From Campylobacter hyointestinalis subsp. lawsonii (GTDB taxonomy: Bacteria > Campylobacterota > Campylobacteria > Campylobacterales > Campylobacteraceae), in contig NZ_CP053828.1 of NCBI RefSeq assembly GCF_013372165.1, positions 1,302,001 through 1,366,000 on the forward strand: 64,000 nucleotides of DNA, in the 5' to 3' direction. Positions within the stretch are counted from its first letter, which is position 1, and each line of letters starts with the position of its first letter. The translations under genes were made by a program, and so were the position numbers. Positions 39,977-50,538 of the stretch are shown here, piece by piece. Under the pieces are notes generated by a model. That model ran no database searches. It saw only the letters and a program-made list of their open reading frames with translations, and was not told where the DNA came from.

Positions 39977-39985
39977 GTTATAATT
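39977..39985 (+). promoter_or_regulatory. Extended -10 promoter of the lipoprotein gene
   Basis: TG, one base, TATAAT. The ATG follows 17 bases later, so the leader is very short and consists of little more than the AAGGA ribosome-binding site. Confidence 0.6.
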
Positions 39986-40001
39986 GCCAAAAAGGATTTA
40001 G

Positions 40002-40502
40002 ATGAAAAAAGTTATAATTTTTGCCATTTTACCACTATTTATAATAGGTTGCACTACTAAAAAAATATATGTGCATGATCCTTTAAAAAATGAACTTTTA
40101 GCATATACACAAAAATTTGAAGACGTAAATAATAAATTTCTAGTTGTAGCGACTTACTTAAATCCGATACATCAAAATATTTTAGAAGATAAACAAAATG
40201 AGTATTTTATACTCTCTATTTACCCAAAAGAAAGCATTATAGACTATAGATCATTTAAAGTAAATAACAACTCAAATGCCACAAAAATAGAAGTTTTAGC
40301 AGATGATGATCCGCTTTTAAAACTAACAACATTTAAAATGCCATGGGGTAAATATCTAAAAGTTAGCGCACCGCAAATAGATAGCGATACGCTAAATCTT
40401 ACTTTTGATAGGATTATAGATATTAGCGGAACTTCTCGCTCTCTCCAGGTATCATTAAATTTTCGAAAAATTGCGAAATCTTTGTACTGGAATTCAAAAT
40501 AG
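40002..40502 (+). CDS. Putative lipoprotein, unknown function
   Basis: A 166-residue product whose signal peptide ends in the lipobox LFIIGCTTKK (Cys near residue 17), so it is probably lipidated by Lgt and Lol. The mature part has no domain I recognise. It converges on slt and overlaps its 3' end by 80 bases. A lipoprotein gene sits beside slt in C. jejuni too (Cj0842). Confidence 0.75.
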   Translation: MKKVIIFAILPLFIIGCTTKKIYVHDPLKNELLAYTQKFEDVNNKFLVVATYLNPIHQNILEDKQNEYFILSIYPKESIIDYRSFKVNNNSNATKIEVLADDDPLLKLTTFKMPWGKYLKVSAPQIDSDTLNLTFDRIIDISGTSRSLQVSLNFRKIAKSLYWNSK

Positions 40503-42075
40503 CAAGATATATAATATAGTTTGAAAGCACCTTTTTTGCGTAGTTTCTACTCTCTGCATAAGGCACTAGCTCCATAGATAAAAACGGCTCATACTTCTTA
40601 TATGCACTATTTTTGTTAAAAAGATCGCCTTTTTGGAGCATTCTTTTTGTAAAACCTATACCGCCGTTGTAAGCGTATGCTATAAATACTGGATTGCTCA
40701 GATACTTTTCTAAGTAATCTAAATGACGATTTGCAAATTTATATGCAACGCTTGGTTTAAACATATCATCTTGATCAAAGCCTTCTATTTTTAACTCTTT
40801 TTTCCCTATGTGATTTGCTAAAAATGGCATAAATTGCATCATTCCAAGTGCATAAGAAGTCGAAACCGCACTCGGTACAAACCTACTTTCTTGTCTAGCC
40901 AAAGCAAGTATCAGCGCTTTTCTTTTTGTATCATCTGAGCCGATATCTTCCATAAATGGAGTTGGATAAAAGTGAAGTTTATAGTTATGGGCTTTTTCCA
41001 TTATATAACTATACTCGCCAATAGTGCTTTTAGTAAAAAATCTAGCTCCATACTTTAAAAGCTCAGCACTATCCATTTTAGATATGCTATTTTTCACTCT
41101 TTGCCAAGCTAAAGGATCGGTGTAGTCATAATTTAATAGCGTATCTATTTTTGGATTTGGAACTATAATCTTTATCTTTCCACCACCGCTAAATTCTCTT
41201 GCATAAAGACTATAGATATTTATATCGCTACTTTTTGCTATGGTTTTTAATAGCTTTTTATCTTTTGTTATCAGATATACCCAAAAATTTGCATTATCTC
41301 TTTTACTAGCTGCAGTTGCGTTTTTTGCCGCACTACTAAAAAATCTCAAAGCGTCTTCATCTCTATGAAATAAAATAGCATTTAGCCCAAGTAAAAATGC
41401 GACATCGCTATCGATAAGATCACTACTACTAATTCTTATGAGATTATGCCTAAACTCATTGTATTTTCGATTTATCACTATATCATTTATCAAAGCTTTA
41501 AACTGCCGATTTGAGCTTATTTTCGCTACAAATTTACTAGTAAGATTATGTTCGTTTAAAAACTTCTCTTTATCTCTACTTGCATTATAGCATTTTAGAT
41601 AGCTAGCAGTATCGTTAGTATTTATATAGTATAAAACAGGATCTGGCATATCAAAACCGATGATAAAATTTGCCAAAGACGGCGATACATTTTTAAATTT
41701 ATCCGCCAACTCTTTTCTCTTTTCTCTACTAAGAGTTTGTAAGTATTTAATAGTGACGATCGCATTTTGACAAGTCGCATTCGCTTCTAAAAGATTGTTT
41801 GCATTTATGCCACGACAGTCTAAAGTAACCTGCTTTGAGACGCCTATTTTATCTTCTATCTTGCTTTTTATCTTTCCAGCATATCTATAAACATAATGTT
41901 TTAGCTGAGCTATCTCTTTTTTACTCGGTTTTTTCTCATTAATATACCGGTATATGTAATAATCTCTTGCCAAACCGCGTGGGGCAGTTTTTAGTTCTTC
42001 TATGTTTAAAACTTGTGAATTTAAAAAAGAGCTAAAAAATATAGCTATTAGACTAAAGTTTATTAGCGATTTCAA
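40423..42075 (-). CDS. slt: Soluble lytic murein transglycosylase
   Basis: Periplasmic enzyme of 550 residues that cleaves the MurNAc-GlcNAc bond to 1,6-anhydro products. It has a signal peptide (about 1-20), a long helical superdomain as in Slt70, and a C-terminal goose-lysozyme-like catalytic domain. The catalytic Glu is in LARQESRFVP (about residue 393), with ALGMMQFMP and AYNGG as confirming motifs. Its last 27 codons lie opposite the 3' end of the lipoprotein gene. The start overlaps yggT by 23 bases. Confidence 0.94.
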   Translation of the reverse strand: MKSLINFSLIAIFFSSFLNSQVLNIEELKTAPRGLARDYYIYRYINEKKPSKKEIAQLKHYVYRYAGKIKSKIEDKIGVSKQVTLDCRGINANNLLEANATCQNAIVTIKYLQTLSREKRKELADKFKNVSPSLANFIIGFDMPDPVLYYINTNDTASYLKCYNASRDKEKFLNEHNLTSKFVAKISSNRQFKALINDIVINRKYNEFRHNLIRISSSDLIDSDVAFLLGLNAILFHRDEDALRFFSSAAKNATAASKRDNANFWVYLITKDKKLLKTIAKSSDINIYSLYAREFSGGGKIKIIVPNPKIDTLLNYDYTDPLAWQRVKNSISKMDSAELLKYGARFFTKSTIGEYSYIMEKAHNYKLHFYPTPFMEDIGSDDTKRKALILALARQESRFVPSAVSTSYALGMMQFMPFLANHIGKKELKIEGFDQDDMFKPSVAYKFANRHLDYLEKYLSNPVFIAYAYNGGIGFTKRMLQKGDLFNKNSAYKKYEPFLSMELVPYAESRNYAKKVLSNYIIYLAILNSSTKISQFFENLMIPGESEKFR

Positions 42076-42352
42076 AGAGCAATCCTACAACAAACATATC
42101 TAAAAACTGAAGTACTAAAAGCACAATGATAGGAGCTATATCTATACCGCCAAATACAGTTGGAATGCGTGTTTTACGAACCAACTCATAAGCCGGAGTT
42201 GTGATGCGATAAAGTATCTGAACGACCTTATTATACGGATCTGGATTTACCCAGCTAATAAGAGCTGCAGCAATAATCACCCAAGTATAAGCCGTGATAA
42301 CAATATGAAGTAAATTTGCCACAGATACTAAAAACAGACTCAAAACCATCAT
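42053..42352 (-). CDS. YggT family membrane protein
   Basis: A 99-residue inner-membrane protein with two or three hydrophobic segments and the family stretches SWVNPDPYN and ELVRKTRIP. The function is not established. The gene lies between gltX (four-base overlap) and slt, as in C. jejuni. Confidence 0.88.
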   Translation of the reverse strand: MMVLSLFLVSVANLLHIVITAYTWVIIAAALISWVNPDPYNKVVQILYRITTPAYELVRKTRIPTVFGGIDIAPIIVLLVLQFLDMFVVGLLFEIANKL

Positions 42353-43635
42353 AATACTATCTCCTTTATATCGTCTTTTATAAGATCATAAAGCTCTTTT
42401 AGCTCAGGTCCGTGCTCACTTTTTGTTAGCAAAAGACGAAGTGGCATAAAAAGTGCTTTGCCTTTTAAATTTGTCTTTTGAATGATAGCGTTTTTAAATT
42501 CATCAAAACTATTAGGGATATCTAAATTTAGTATAGCATCTTTTATCAAATTTGCATTATCGCTCCACTCGCCATCGATATTTTTATGAGTATAAATTTG
42601 ATCTATTTTAGCCTTGATTTCTGGGATAAGACTGCTTTCTTGAGTATAAAATCTAGCCAAACTAGGCTTATTAAATCCAAGCTCTTTTAATCTCTCATCG
42701 CTAGCCATTTTTATATGTTCGCGATTTATCTGAGCTAGTTTATCTTCATCGAATCTGGCTGGGGATTTGGATATATTTTTGATATCAAACCACTTTATGG
42801 CGTCATTCAAGCTAAATATCTCACAAGGCGTTTTGTTGCCAAGCAAAATAAGATAATTTGCAATAGCTTCAGGCATATAACCTTTTTCTAATAGCCATTT
42901 TACAGATGAGCTATTTTCTCTCTTGCTCATCTTTTTACCTTCTTTATTTAAAATGATAGGAAGGTGCGCATAGCCAATTTTACCGGTATAACCGAGTGCC
43001 TCACGAATGAGATTTTGTTTTGGGGTATTACTCACGTGATCTTCACCCCTTATAACAAAAGTAACGCCCTCAAGCATATCATCTATCGCACAAGCGAAGT
43101 TGTAAGTAGGAGTTTTATCTGCTCTTAAAAGCACAAAACTATCGATGTTTTGCGGTTCAAATTTAACCTCACCTTTTATAGCGTCATAAAAACTTTGTGG
43201 CTCATTTTTGATTTTTAGGCGAACTGCTGCTGGATGAGGATTATGAAGTACCTCATCGTCACTTAAATGCTCACAAGCACCATCATATCTATACGCTTCT
43301 CCAGCTGCCTTTGCAGCTTCTTTTTTAGCTTCTAAGCTTTTTTCATCGCAAAAACATAAAAACGCTTTTTTTTCGCTCAAAAGTTTAGCTGCAAATTCTT
43401 GATGAAATTTGAGATTTTTACTTTGATAATACAGCCTATCCCATTTCACGCCAAATTTAGTCAAAATATCAAAAATTTCTTTGTCTTTTCCGTCGATATT
43501 TCTAGCATTATCAGTGTCTTCTATACGTAAAATAAATCCACTTTTATCTTGAAGCGAACATATATAGTTAAATAAAGCGACTCTTAAGTTACCTATATGC
43601 ATATCCCCTGTAGGCGATGGTGCGAAACGATACAT
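42349..43635 (-). CDS. gltX: Glutamyl-tRNA synthetase
   Basis: Class I synthetase of 428 residues. HIGN stands for the HIGH motif in [12 protein letters not shown] (residues 8-19) and KKMSKRENS for KMSKS. Epsilonproteobacteria carry two GltX paralogues, one charging tRNA-Glu and one preferring tRNA-Gln for amidation by GatCAB. The locus next to yggT and slt corresponds to C. jejuni Cj0845c; I cannot decide the tRNA preference from sequence alone. Confidence 0.95.
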   Translation of the reverse strand: MYRFAPSPTGDMHIGNLRVALFNYICSLQDKSGFILRIEDTDNARNIDGKDKEIFDILTKFGVKWDRLYYQSKNLKFHQEFAAKLLSEKKAFLCFCDEKSLEAKKEAAKAAGEAYRYDGACEHLSDDEVLHNPHPAAVRLKIKNEPQSFYDAIKGEVKFEPQNIDSFVLLRADKTPTYNFACAIDDMLEGVTFVIRGEDHVSNTPKQNLIREALGYTGKIGYAHLPIILNKEGKKMSKRENSSSVKWLLEKGYMPEAIANYLILLGNKTPCEIFSLNDAIKWFDIKNISKSPARFDEDKLAQINREHIKMASDERLKELGFNKPSLARFYTQESSLIPEIKAKIDQIYTHKNIDGEWSDNANLIKDAILNLDIPNSFDEFKNAIIQKTNLKGKALFMPLRLLLTKSEHGPELKELYDLIKDDIKEIVL

Positions 43636-43709
43636 CTATTTTCCTTAAAAAAATTTAGGATTGATTATATCATATATAGGTTAAATATTATCTTTGCAAA
43701 AAGTCTTTA

Positions 43710-44393
43710 TCAAGCTTTTTTATAAGGTATTTTATCTTCTAAATTTGCTAATTCAAAACCTTTTAGTCTAAGTCTGCAACTATCACATTTACCGCAAGCC
43801 TCATCTTCGCTATCATAACAACTCCAAGTAAATTCAAGAGGAACTTTTAGTTCTAACGCTTTTTTAACGATATTTTCTTTAGTGTAATGCACTAAAGGCG
43901 TTCTGATTTTGATACTATTGTCGCTAGTTCCTAAATTTATAGCTTTATTCATCGCTTTTATAAACTCTTCACTGCAATCTGGATAGCCACTACTATCTTC
44001 TTCTACAACTCCTATAAATATAGCTTCGCAATCTTCTTTTTGTGCAAGTGCAGCTGCGATACTAAGGAATATTCCGTTTCTAAAAAAGACGTAGGTTATA
44101 GGAAGATCACTTTTTACACCATCTTTTGGCACCTTAACATCTAGATCTGTTAAAGCATTTCCGCCGATATTTGCTATGAAAGAAGTATCTAAGATCACTT
44201 TTTTGCTTACACCTAAACACTCACAAATTTTGTGAAAACAATCTTTTTCTTTATTCATAGTTTTTTGTTGATAGTCAAAGTGAAGTGCGATTATATCATA
44301 GCCTTCGTTTTTAGCGATATATGCAGATAAAGCACTATCCATTCCGCCACTTATCACGCAAACTGCTTTTTTATTTTTCACGTTCTTTTTCAT
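43710..44393 (-). CDS. queC: 7-cyano-7-deazaguanine synthase
   Basis: ATP-dependent enzyme that makes preQ0 for queuosine in tRNA. The PP-loop [11 protein letters not shown] is at residues 15-25, and the zinc site is the C-terminal set [15 protein letters not shown]. At 227 residues it is full length. It overlaps the phosphomannomutase gene by one base. The queuosine tRNA target tRNA-Asp(GUC) is encoded twice in this window. Confidence 0.95.
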   Translation of the reverse strand: MKKNVKNKKAVCVISGGMDSALSAYIAKNEGYDIIALHFDYQQKTMNKEKDCFHKICECLGVSKKVILDTSFIANIGGNALTDLDVKVPKDGVKSDLPITYVFFRNGIFLSIAAALAQKEDCEAIFIGVVEEDSSGYPDCSEEFIKAMNKAINLGTSDNSIKIRTPLVHYTKENIVKKALELKVPLEFTWSCYDSEDEACGKCDSCRLRLKGFELANLEDKIPYKKA

Positions 44394-45763
44394 TAGTTAA
44401 GTTCTGACTTTATACTCTCTACTAAATTTAAAACTTTTTCTTCCAAAAGCTTAACAAACTCTGGGCTACTAGCCTCAAATCTAGTGACTAAAACCGGCGT
44501 AGTATTTGAAGCCCTAACAAGCGCCCAGCCACCATCAAATTTAATCCGAACGCCGTCTATATCGATGATATCAAGGATATTTGGAAGTCCATTATCTTTT
44601 TTATTTAGTTCTTTTTTTAACTCATCTATGATTTTAAATTTGGTTTCGTCTTTAGTAGATACTTTTATCTCATCTGTTGAGTAAAGCACCGGAAGTTTAT
44701 CTAGCTCAGCATCAAGCTCAAAGCCTTTTTGAATCAGCTCCAAAACTCTTATCATCGCATAAATAGCATCATCAAAGCCAAAAAATCTCTCTTTGAAAAA
44801 TATATGTCCGCTAACCTCAGCAGCCATATCTATATTCAATTCGCGCATCGCTTTTTTTATGTTACTATGACCCGTTTTTCCCATAAAAGATTTACCGATC
44901 TTATCGATTTCATCATACATATTTTGCGAGCATTTAACCTCGCCTAAAACTCTAGGATTTTTCATATTTTTAGCATAAAGATAGGCTAAATCATCGCCTT
45001 TTATAACCCTTTTTTTGGTTAAAACAGCTATGCGATCTGCGTCGCCATCAAACCCAAAACCGATCTCAAATTCACCCTTTAGTGCAGTTTTAAGATCTTT
45101 TAAATTTTTTTCTTCACTAGGGTCTGGATGATGATTTGGGAAATTTCCATCTGGCTCTTTGTAAAGCAAAGTCGCATTTAAACAAAGAGCTTTTACGACT
45201 CTTTCTAAGACTATCCCAGCAACTCCATTAGCGCAGTCACAAATAATCTTAGTTTTTAATCCTTTTAAATGAGAAAACTCTTTTTCATAAAACTGAACGT
45301 AGCGACTCAAAACATCAAATTTAGTTGCACGAAAATCATCTTTTACGACTTCGCCACTAGATAAAAATTCATTTACGCTATCTTTTAATTTTTGCAGATC
45401 AGCTCCAAAAAAACTTTCAACGCCAATAGTAATCTTAAAACCATTATACTCTTTTGGATTATGACTTCCGGTGATCATTATATTTGCATCAAAAATACCT
45501 GTAAAAACACTAAAATATCCAACCGGAGTCGGTAGCATTCCTATATCAAAAACCTCAAGTCCAGCTCTATTTAAACCACTAACCAAAAAGCCAAAAAGAG
45601 CTCTAGCGCTAAGCCTTGCATCAAATCCTACGCTAACACTTTTAACGCCACGATTTTTCATAGTGATTCCAAGACAATAGCCAATAGCTTTTACGCTAAG
45701 CTCATTTAAATCCTTTTCATAGATCCCGCGTATATCATACTCTCTAAATATTGTTTCAAACAC
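44393..45763 (-). CDS. Phosphomannomutase/phosphoglucomutase
   Basis: The 456-residue alpha-D-phosphohexomutase interconverts sugar 1- and 6-phosphates for surface polysaccharide precursors. The phosphoserine loop is TGSHNP (near residue 98), the metal loop FDGDADR (near 238), and EVSGH is the sugar-binding loop. The C-terminal RASNTTPV binds phosphate. ManB- or AlgC-type specificity cannot be separated by eye. Confidence 0.92.
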   Translation of the reverse strand: MFETIFREYDIRGIYEKDLNELSVKAIGYCLGITMKNRGVKSVSVGFDARLSARALFGFLVSGLNRAGLEVFDIGMLPTPVGYFSVFTGIFDANIMITGSHNPKEYNGFKITIGVESFFGADLQKLKDSVNEFLSSGEVVKDDFRATKFDVLSRYVQFYEKEFSHLKGLKTKIICDCANGVAGIVLERVVKALCLNATLLYKEPDGNFPNHHPDPSEEKNLKDLKTALKGEFEIGFGFDGDADRIAVLTKKRVIKGDDLAYLYAKNMKNPRVLGEVKCSQNMYDEIDKIGKSFMGKTGHSNIKKAMRELNIDMAAEVSGHIFFKERFFGFDDAIYAMIRVLELIQKGFELDAELDKLPVLYSTDEIKVSTKDETKFKIIDELKKELNKKDNGLPNILDIIDIDGVRIKFDGGWALVRASNTTPVLVTRFEASSPEFVKLLEEKVLNLVESIKSELN

Positions 45764-45803
45764 TTTTCATCCTTTAATAAGCGTTATACTAGCAAAAATA
45801 AAG

Positions 45804-46583
45804 TTAAATTTTATTTAGTCTAGATTTTACCCTTTCAAGCTCTTTGCTCTGCCCTATTCTATAAAGTGCAAAATCATATTTTACTGGATCGCTACTATCA
45901 AATATTTTTAAATTTGAAGTAATACACAAAGCCGCCTTGTAATCATAACTCTTACGATCACAAAGACCAAGCTCTAAACTAACTCTATGAGTATGCGTAT
46001 CAAGCGGAAGTATAAGCTCACTTTTTGGTAGGTTTTTAAATAATCCTAGATCTATATCGCTATCTCTTACCATCCATCTAAGCCACATATTGTAGCGTTT
46101 ATACGGACTTTTAGGCTCTTTATCAAACCCACGTCCAAAGAAAAACTCATAACCATCACTCTTATATAAATTTAGTTTATAAATTTGAGCTATAAGCTCA
46201 TTTATAGCATCTACCATTAAAGATCGCTTATTAAAACCATCTAGCAAAATACCTTGTAAATCATACTCTTTTAAGCGTTTTATCGTTATAAAGATCTCGC
46301 TTACGTCAGAGCTATTTTGAAAACGATACAAAATTTTTTTTGATTTAAACTCTTTTCTTATCTCATCATCGCTAAGATTTAGCATATCAAAATCTAGAGA
46401 ATTTAAAAATTTAACTATCATTTTTGCGTTTCCATACGCAAATAACGCACAGATCAAAGCTATAAACGGATCTTTAAATTTAGATGCTATTTGAAGTGGA
46501 TCGGCTTGAGAGTATAAATTTACTATCGTATTTTTGCTTGTAAGATGCTCATCTAAAATCTCTTTTAAATAACTATTATTCAT
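45804..46583 (-). CDS. TIGR02757 family conserved protein
   Basis: A 259-residue protein of the TIGR02757/DUF2400 family, identified by LICALFAYGNAKMI, the RWMVRDSDIDLG stretch and the LPLDTHTHRVSLELGL motif. The His-rich DTHTHR and the overall pattern recall helix-hairpin-helix DNA glycosylases, but no activity is known. It follows flgK by three bases; the conserved neighbourhood does not prove a flagellar role. Confidence 0.8.
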   Translation of the reverse strand: MNNSYLKEILDEHLTSKNTIVNLYSQADPLQIASKFKDPFIALICALFAYGNAKMIVKFLNSLDFDMLNLSDDEIRKEFKSKKILYRFQNSSDVSEIFITIKRLKEYDLQGILLDGFNKRSLMVDAINELIAQIYKLNLYKSDGYEFFFGRGFDKEPKSPYKRYNMWLRWMVRDSDIDLGLFKNLPKSELILPLDTHTHRVSLELGLCDRKSYDYKAALCITSNLKIFDSSDPVKYDFALYRIGQSKELERVKSRLNKI

Positions 46584-46586
46584 AAT

Positions 46587-48440
46587 TTATTGCTTTAATC
46601 CTATCAATGTTTCGAGCATTTTTTCTACAGTCGTTATTATCTTAGCTGCAGCTCCATAACTTGATTGAAATTTGATTAAATTTGAAAGTTCTTCGTCTAT
46701 ATTTACGCCACTTATTGATTGAAACTCAGCATATACACTCTTATGTAAAGATGTATTTGTGCTGTTTATGCTATTTACAGACTCAGTTTTTGCTGCTATA
46801 TCAGTAGTGAGATATCTGTAGTACCCAGATATCGTTTCATTTTTAGTAATGCCATTTTCTGAAATGAAATCTAGTTTTAAATTTTGTAAATTTACCATAG
46901 CGTTCGCCATACTATTATCTCCGTTGATAGGAGCTTTATTACCTTGTATCTTTGAGCTATCTTTAGCCAAAGAACTTTCGATTCTAATACTAGCAGCATC
47001 ATCGCCTTCAAAAAATTTACTAAGACCAAAAACACCAGCGAAATTTGTTCCATTATCTTGTATGGCGATTTTATAATCTCCTGAAGCGTATTTTGGTGTA
47101 AAGCTTAAATTTCCTGTTTTTGTTATCTCATCATATTTAAAATTTGCTACAAAATAATCATTTACATCATTATTTAAGTTCTTATCGCCGTTATCATCAG
47201 TATCTGCGTTAAAGTCACTAACTATAGAATTGCCTTGAGTAGTATCGTTCATAGAAGTTGTTTGATTGATATTTATAGTTTTTTTAGCTACTTCTTTACC
47301 AGAAGCATCATAGATAATAACATCAAAACTTCCATTTTTTATATTTTTATCTATGTTTTGAAGAGTTGTATTGTCTCTCATGCCAGAGATATCAGCAGTA
47401 TTCATCTTATCTTGAGCTGAGCTTGCATAGATATTATTTGTCTGCTGAATAAGAGTCTTTGCAAATGTATCTAAATTATCTCTAAATTCAGTAATCATAC
47501 CATCAGTCATATTGCCATTTTCATCGCTATATCTACCTCTAAGATCTAAAATAGCTCCTAGCTTTCCACCTGTTATCTTTGAGCTCATATTAGCTCTTGT
47601 CTCATCGTTTAGTTCGTAAAATATATCGCTAAAGCCGTATTCGTTTTTGTTAGATTCGAGTTTTAGCGGATGAAATGTTACGCCATCAATCAAAGTAATC
47701 CCGCTTATATTTAAGTTATAGTTTTTACCTTGATCTGTCAATGTTCCACTCACAGTGCTATCGCTATAAAGCTCATTTTTAAATGTAGAGATATTTACTA
47801 GCTTTGACATAGTTAGTTCAAGTTGGTCTCTCTTATCTCTTAAATCATTTGCGTGATTTATCCCATTTGATTCTACAGATTGAATCTCAGCATTTATACC
47901 AGCTATCTGCTCTCCTAAACGATTTATCTCATCAACTGTAGTTTTTACTTGATCATTTACTATAGTATGTATTTTTTCTAGTTGATTTGAAGTATCGTTT
48001 ATACGTGAAGTTAAAGTTTGAGTTAATTTTAGTAAATTTGTCTTTTGTGAGCTCTCATAAGGATGAGAGGCAAAATCATTCCACGCACCAAAATAATTTT
48101 CTATATCTCTTATAAGTCCAGTATCTTGAAGATCAGGAAATCTTTGAGCTATCTCTTGCAAAACTTGTTGTTTATATGTTGTATTTTCTAGGTTACTAGT
48201 CGCTGTTTTTAATCTATCAAATGTAAATTCATCGTGAATTCTAATAATAGTATCTACTTTTACACCAAGACCTATATCGCCAGGAGTTGAGTGAAATGGT
48301 TCGCGAGCAGATTGAACTACTCTTTGTCTTGTGTAGTAGTCGCTATTTACGTTTGTTATATTTTGACCAGTAACCTGAATTTGAATTTGAGCCGCACCTA
48401 GCCCAGAAACTCCAGTATATAATGAATCAAAAATTCCCAT
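46587..48440 (-). CDS. flgK: Flagellar hook-associated protein 1
   Basis: Forms the junction between hook and filament. The 617 residues have the rod/hook N-terminal motif (FDSLYTGVSGLGAAQIQIQV, key NITNVNSDYYTRQ) and the C-terminal helix (NIDEELSNLIKFQSSY) typical of axial proteins. The middle is variable. It is the last gene of the flgI operon; FlgN, encoded just upstream, is its export chaperone. Confidence 0.94.
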   Translation of the reverse strand: MGIFDSLYTGVSGLGAAQIQIQVTGQNITNVNSDYYTRQRVVQSAREPFHSTPGDIGLGVKVDTIIRIHDEFTFDRLKTATSNLENTTYKQQVLQEIAQRFPDLQDTGLIRDIENYFGAWNDFASHPYESSQKTNLLKLTQTLTSRINDTSNQLEKIHTIVNDQVKTTVDEINRLGEQIAGINAEIQSVESNGINHANDLRDKRDQLELTMSKLVNISTFKNELYSDSTVSGTLTDQGKNYNLNISGITLIDGVTFHPLKLESNKNEYGFSDIFYELNDETRANMSSKITGGKLGAILDLRGRYSDENGNMTDGMITEFRDNLDTFAKTLIQQTNNIYASSAQDKMNTADISGMRDNTTLQNIDKNIKNGSFDVIIYDASGKEVAKKTININQTTSMNDTTQGNSIVSDFNADTDDNGDKNLNNDVNDYFVANFKYDEITKTGNLSFTPKYASGDYKIAIQDNGTNFAGVFGLSKFFEGDDAASIRIESSLAKDSSKIQGNKAPINGDNSMANAMVNLQNLKLDFISENGITKNETISGYYRYLTTDIAAKTESVNSINSTNTSLHKSVYAEFQSISGVNIDEELSNLIKFQSSYGAAAKIITTVEKMLETLIGLKQ

Positions 48441-48441
48441 C

Positions 48442-48873
48442 TCAAATCCTTAATTTAAAAAGTTGCTCCGTACTCATATTTTTATCGACGTACGATGAGT
48501 CGCTATCTTTGCCAAACATCTTTTTTACTAAAGAATCATAAAACTCTTTGACCGCCACGACAAATTTAGCATACTCTTTATTTTTATTTTGCAACAAAAC
48601 CAAAGATTCTCTTAAAACACCTAGTTTATCTTTGATCTCATCTGAGAGAATACTAGCAAGATCTGTTCCGTTGTGTTCGCTAGAAATTTTTATGAGCTCT
48701 TTATCTAAAAGATTTTTTGTATTTTCAAATTTTTTGATGATAATAGCTTTTTGTCTTGTATGTTCGTCAAGCTGAGTATGGTCTGCGTTTTTGATATTTT
48801 CTATATCTTTTTGTGTGATCTCTATGAGTTCATTTAAGAGAGCTATACTCTCATCTAAGTATCTATTTATCAT
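48442..48873 (-). CDS. flgN: FlgN-like flagellar export chaperone
   Basis: A 143-residue, mostly helical acidic-basic protein with heptad patterns over most of its length. There is no strong motif. The size, coiled-coil nature and position directly before flgK and after flgM identify it as FlgN, as in C. jejuni Cj1465. Confidence 0.7.
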   Translation of the reverse strand: MINRYLDESIALLNELIEITQKDIENIKNADHTQLDEHTRQKAIIIKKFENTKNLLDKELIKISSEHNGTDLASILSDEIKDKLGVLRESLVLLQNKNKEYAKFVVAVKEFYDSLVKKMFGKDSDSSYVDKNMSTEQLFKLRI

Positions 48874-48910
48874 AAGACTGCTCCTTTATCTAACTCAAAG
48901 GAGCAACGCT

Positions 48911-49114
48911 TTACATAAGGGAATCTGCTATTTTACTTGCTAGACCTTTAAGGTCTATCTTGTAAGTGCCTTCATTTATCTGTTTAGCTATAGCATCAAC
49001 CCTACTTTCTGTACTACTTTGAGTATCTTGTGTTGATTGTGTTTTTTTTGTTCCGTTTTTTTGTACTGACTCATTTTGTGCGATGTATTGCACAGAACCT
49101 ACAGAATTTATCAT
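48911..49114 (-). CDS. flgM: Anti-sigma-28 factor FlgM
   Basis: A 67-residue inhibitor of FliA. The C-terminal half (SRVDAIAKQINEGTYKID, then LASKIADSLM) is the sigma-binding region of the family. It is shorter than the roughly 97 residues of Salmonella FlgM, normal for Campylobacter. A sigma-28 promoter of its own ends 20-30 bases upstream, giving feedback control. Confidence 0.9.
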   Translation of the reverse strand: MINSVGSVQYIAQNESVQKNGTKKTQSTQDTQSSTESRVDAIAKQINEGTYKIDLKGLASKIADSLM

Positions 49115-49141
49115 ATTAAATCCTTTTTAACTTTGAAAGCT

Positions 49142-49168
49142 AAATCGGATAAAATAATTTTTTATTTA
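49142..49168 (-). promoter_or_regulatory. Sigma-28 promoter of flgM
   Basis: On the minus strand TAAA, exactly 15 bases, then TCCGATTT. This agrees with the FliA pattern TAAA-N15-GCCGATAA at the core positions. It overlaps the last codon of flgJ. Confidence 0.7.
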
Positions 49169-49462
49169 ACCTCTCTCTTTTAAAAAATTAAACAACATCT
49201 CGCTAAATCCTAATCCTCCGCTAAGTGCCTTACTCATCGTATCATTATACATTGATGAGTAGATCTTATCTCCTGCATCTTTTGGAAACAAAGAGTTTTC
49301 GTTTTTTATAGAGATATCTAAAACCTCTTTTACTAAAAATGCTTCAAAAGCATCTGTTTGCTCTTTTAAAAGAGCGTCATCTTTAGAAAGACTTTTATCT
49401 TTCAAATTTGGCGTGCTTAATTTGTTGTAAGCATCAAGTGCTAAAGAGTTATCTACTTGCAT
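49166..49462 (-). CDS. flgJ: Rod-binding protein FlgJ (N-terminal domain only)
   Basis: A 98-residue rod-cap protein. It corresponds to the N-terminal rod-binding part of enterobacterial FlgJ (EAFLVKEVLDISIK, then IYSSMYNDTMSKAL and GGLGFSEMLF) and lacks the muramidase domain, as in other epsilonproteobacteria. Its start overlaps the flgI stop by one base. Confidence 0.85.
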   Translation of the reverse strand: MQVDNSLALDAYNKLSTPNLKDKSLSKDDALLKEQTDAFEAFLVKEVLDISIKNENSLFPKDAGDKIYSSMYNDTMSKALSGGLGFSEMLFNFLKERG

Positions 49463-50511
49463 TATATGATCTCCACTGGCGCATGTATGGCTCCTGCTCG
49501 TTTAAGATTTTCTATGATGGCTATGATATCTTTTGGACTAGCTCCTAGCTTGTTTAAAGCCCTTGTTATGTTTGCAACCGTAGTTTGGTTTGCACCGATT
49601 TTTAGCGTATTGTTTGCCGTATCTATAGACGTGTTCCCGCCTATATCCACGTCCGTTGCATTTTGTGTCCCATCATAAGTATTTGGATCTATCTTTATAG
49701 TTATGGCTCCATGAGATATGACGACTGGATCGACTGTGATATTTACACCGCTCACTACGGTTCCAGTTCTTTCATCTATGATGACTTTTTCATCTGCTTT
49801 GTAGTTCATATCTACGTCTAAAACTCTAGCTAGAAACTCTACCATATTTAAATTTGCAGGTTTTGCTAGTCTTACTGTTCTTGGATCTATGGCAGTAGCA
49901 GACTTTGCGCCAAATTTCGCATTTATAGCTCTTTGCATATCTACTGCTGTTTGAAAACTTGAGTTTTTAAGACTTAGATTTGCAAATTGTTGAGTGTAGA
50001 TATCAAATACAACCTCTTTTTCAACCAAACCACCAGCAAGTATAGTTCCAACAGTAGGATGATTTCCGCCTTTACTTGTTCCGCCGCCTATAGTCAAGGC
50101 TCCTTGGGCAAGAGCGTATATATCGCCATCAACGCCTTTAAGAGCAGTCAAAAGCAAGGTGCCACCTTGAAGATTTTTAGCATCGCCGATAGAGCTTATA
50201 GTCACGTCTATCTTATCGCCTTGTCTTGCAAAAGGCGGAAGCTTGGCTGTGACCATCACAGCTGCTGTGTTTTTTGATTTTATATCATTTGGATCTATTT
50301 TTACATTTACCGTTTGTAGCATATTTGATAAAGATTGAATAGTAAATTCACTACTACTGCCATCTCCAGTACCATTAAGTCCTACAACAAGACCATATCC
50401 TATAAGTTGGTTTTCACGAACGCCGATTATGCTTGCTATGTCTTTGATCTGAGTAGCATTTAAAGTCGCGCAAAAAGATATCAAAATGCAAAGCCTAACT
50501 ATAAATTTCAT
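49462..50511 (-). CDS. flgI: Flagellar P-ring protein FlgI
   Basis: Periplasmic ring protein around the flagellar rod, 349 residues with signal peptide (MKFIVRLCILISF...NATQIKD). Conserved stretches include GVRENQLIGYGLVVGLNGTGD (key piece NQLIGYGLV) and ARQGDKIDV. The frame is open to 50544, but that earlier ATG lies inside the sigma-54 promoter. The ATG at 50511 has AAGGAT before it and a proper signal peptide after it, so I chose it. Confidence 0.93.
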   Translation of the reverse strand: MKFIVRLCILISFCATLNATQIKDIASIIGVRENQLIGYGLVVGLNGTGDGSSSEFTIQSLSNMLQTVNVKIDPNDIKSKNTAAVMVTAKLPPFARQGDKIDVTISSIGDAKNLQGGTLLLTALKGVDGDIYALAQGALTIGGGTSKGGNHPTVGTILAGGLVEKEVVFDIYTQQFANLSLKNSSFQTAVDMQRAINAKFGAKSATAIDPRTVRLAKPANLNMVEFLARVLDVDMNYKADEKVIIDERTGTVVSGVNITVDPVVISHGAITIKIDPNTYDGTQNATDVDIGGNTSIDTANNTLKIGANQTTVANITRALNKLGASPKDIIAIIENLKRAGAIHAPVEII

Positions 50512-50538
50512 ATCAATCCTTAGAATTTTAAAGAGTAA

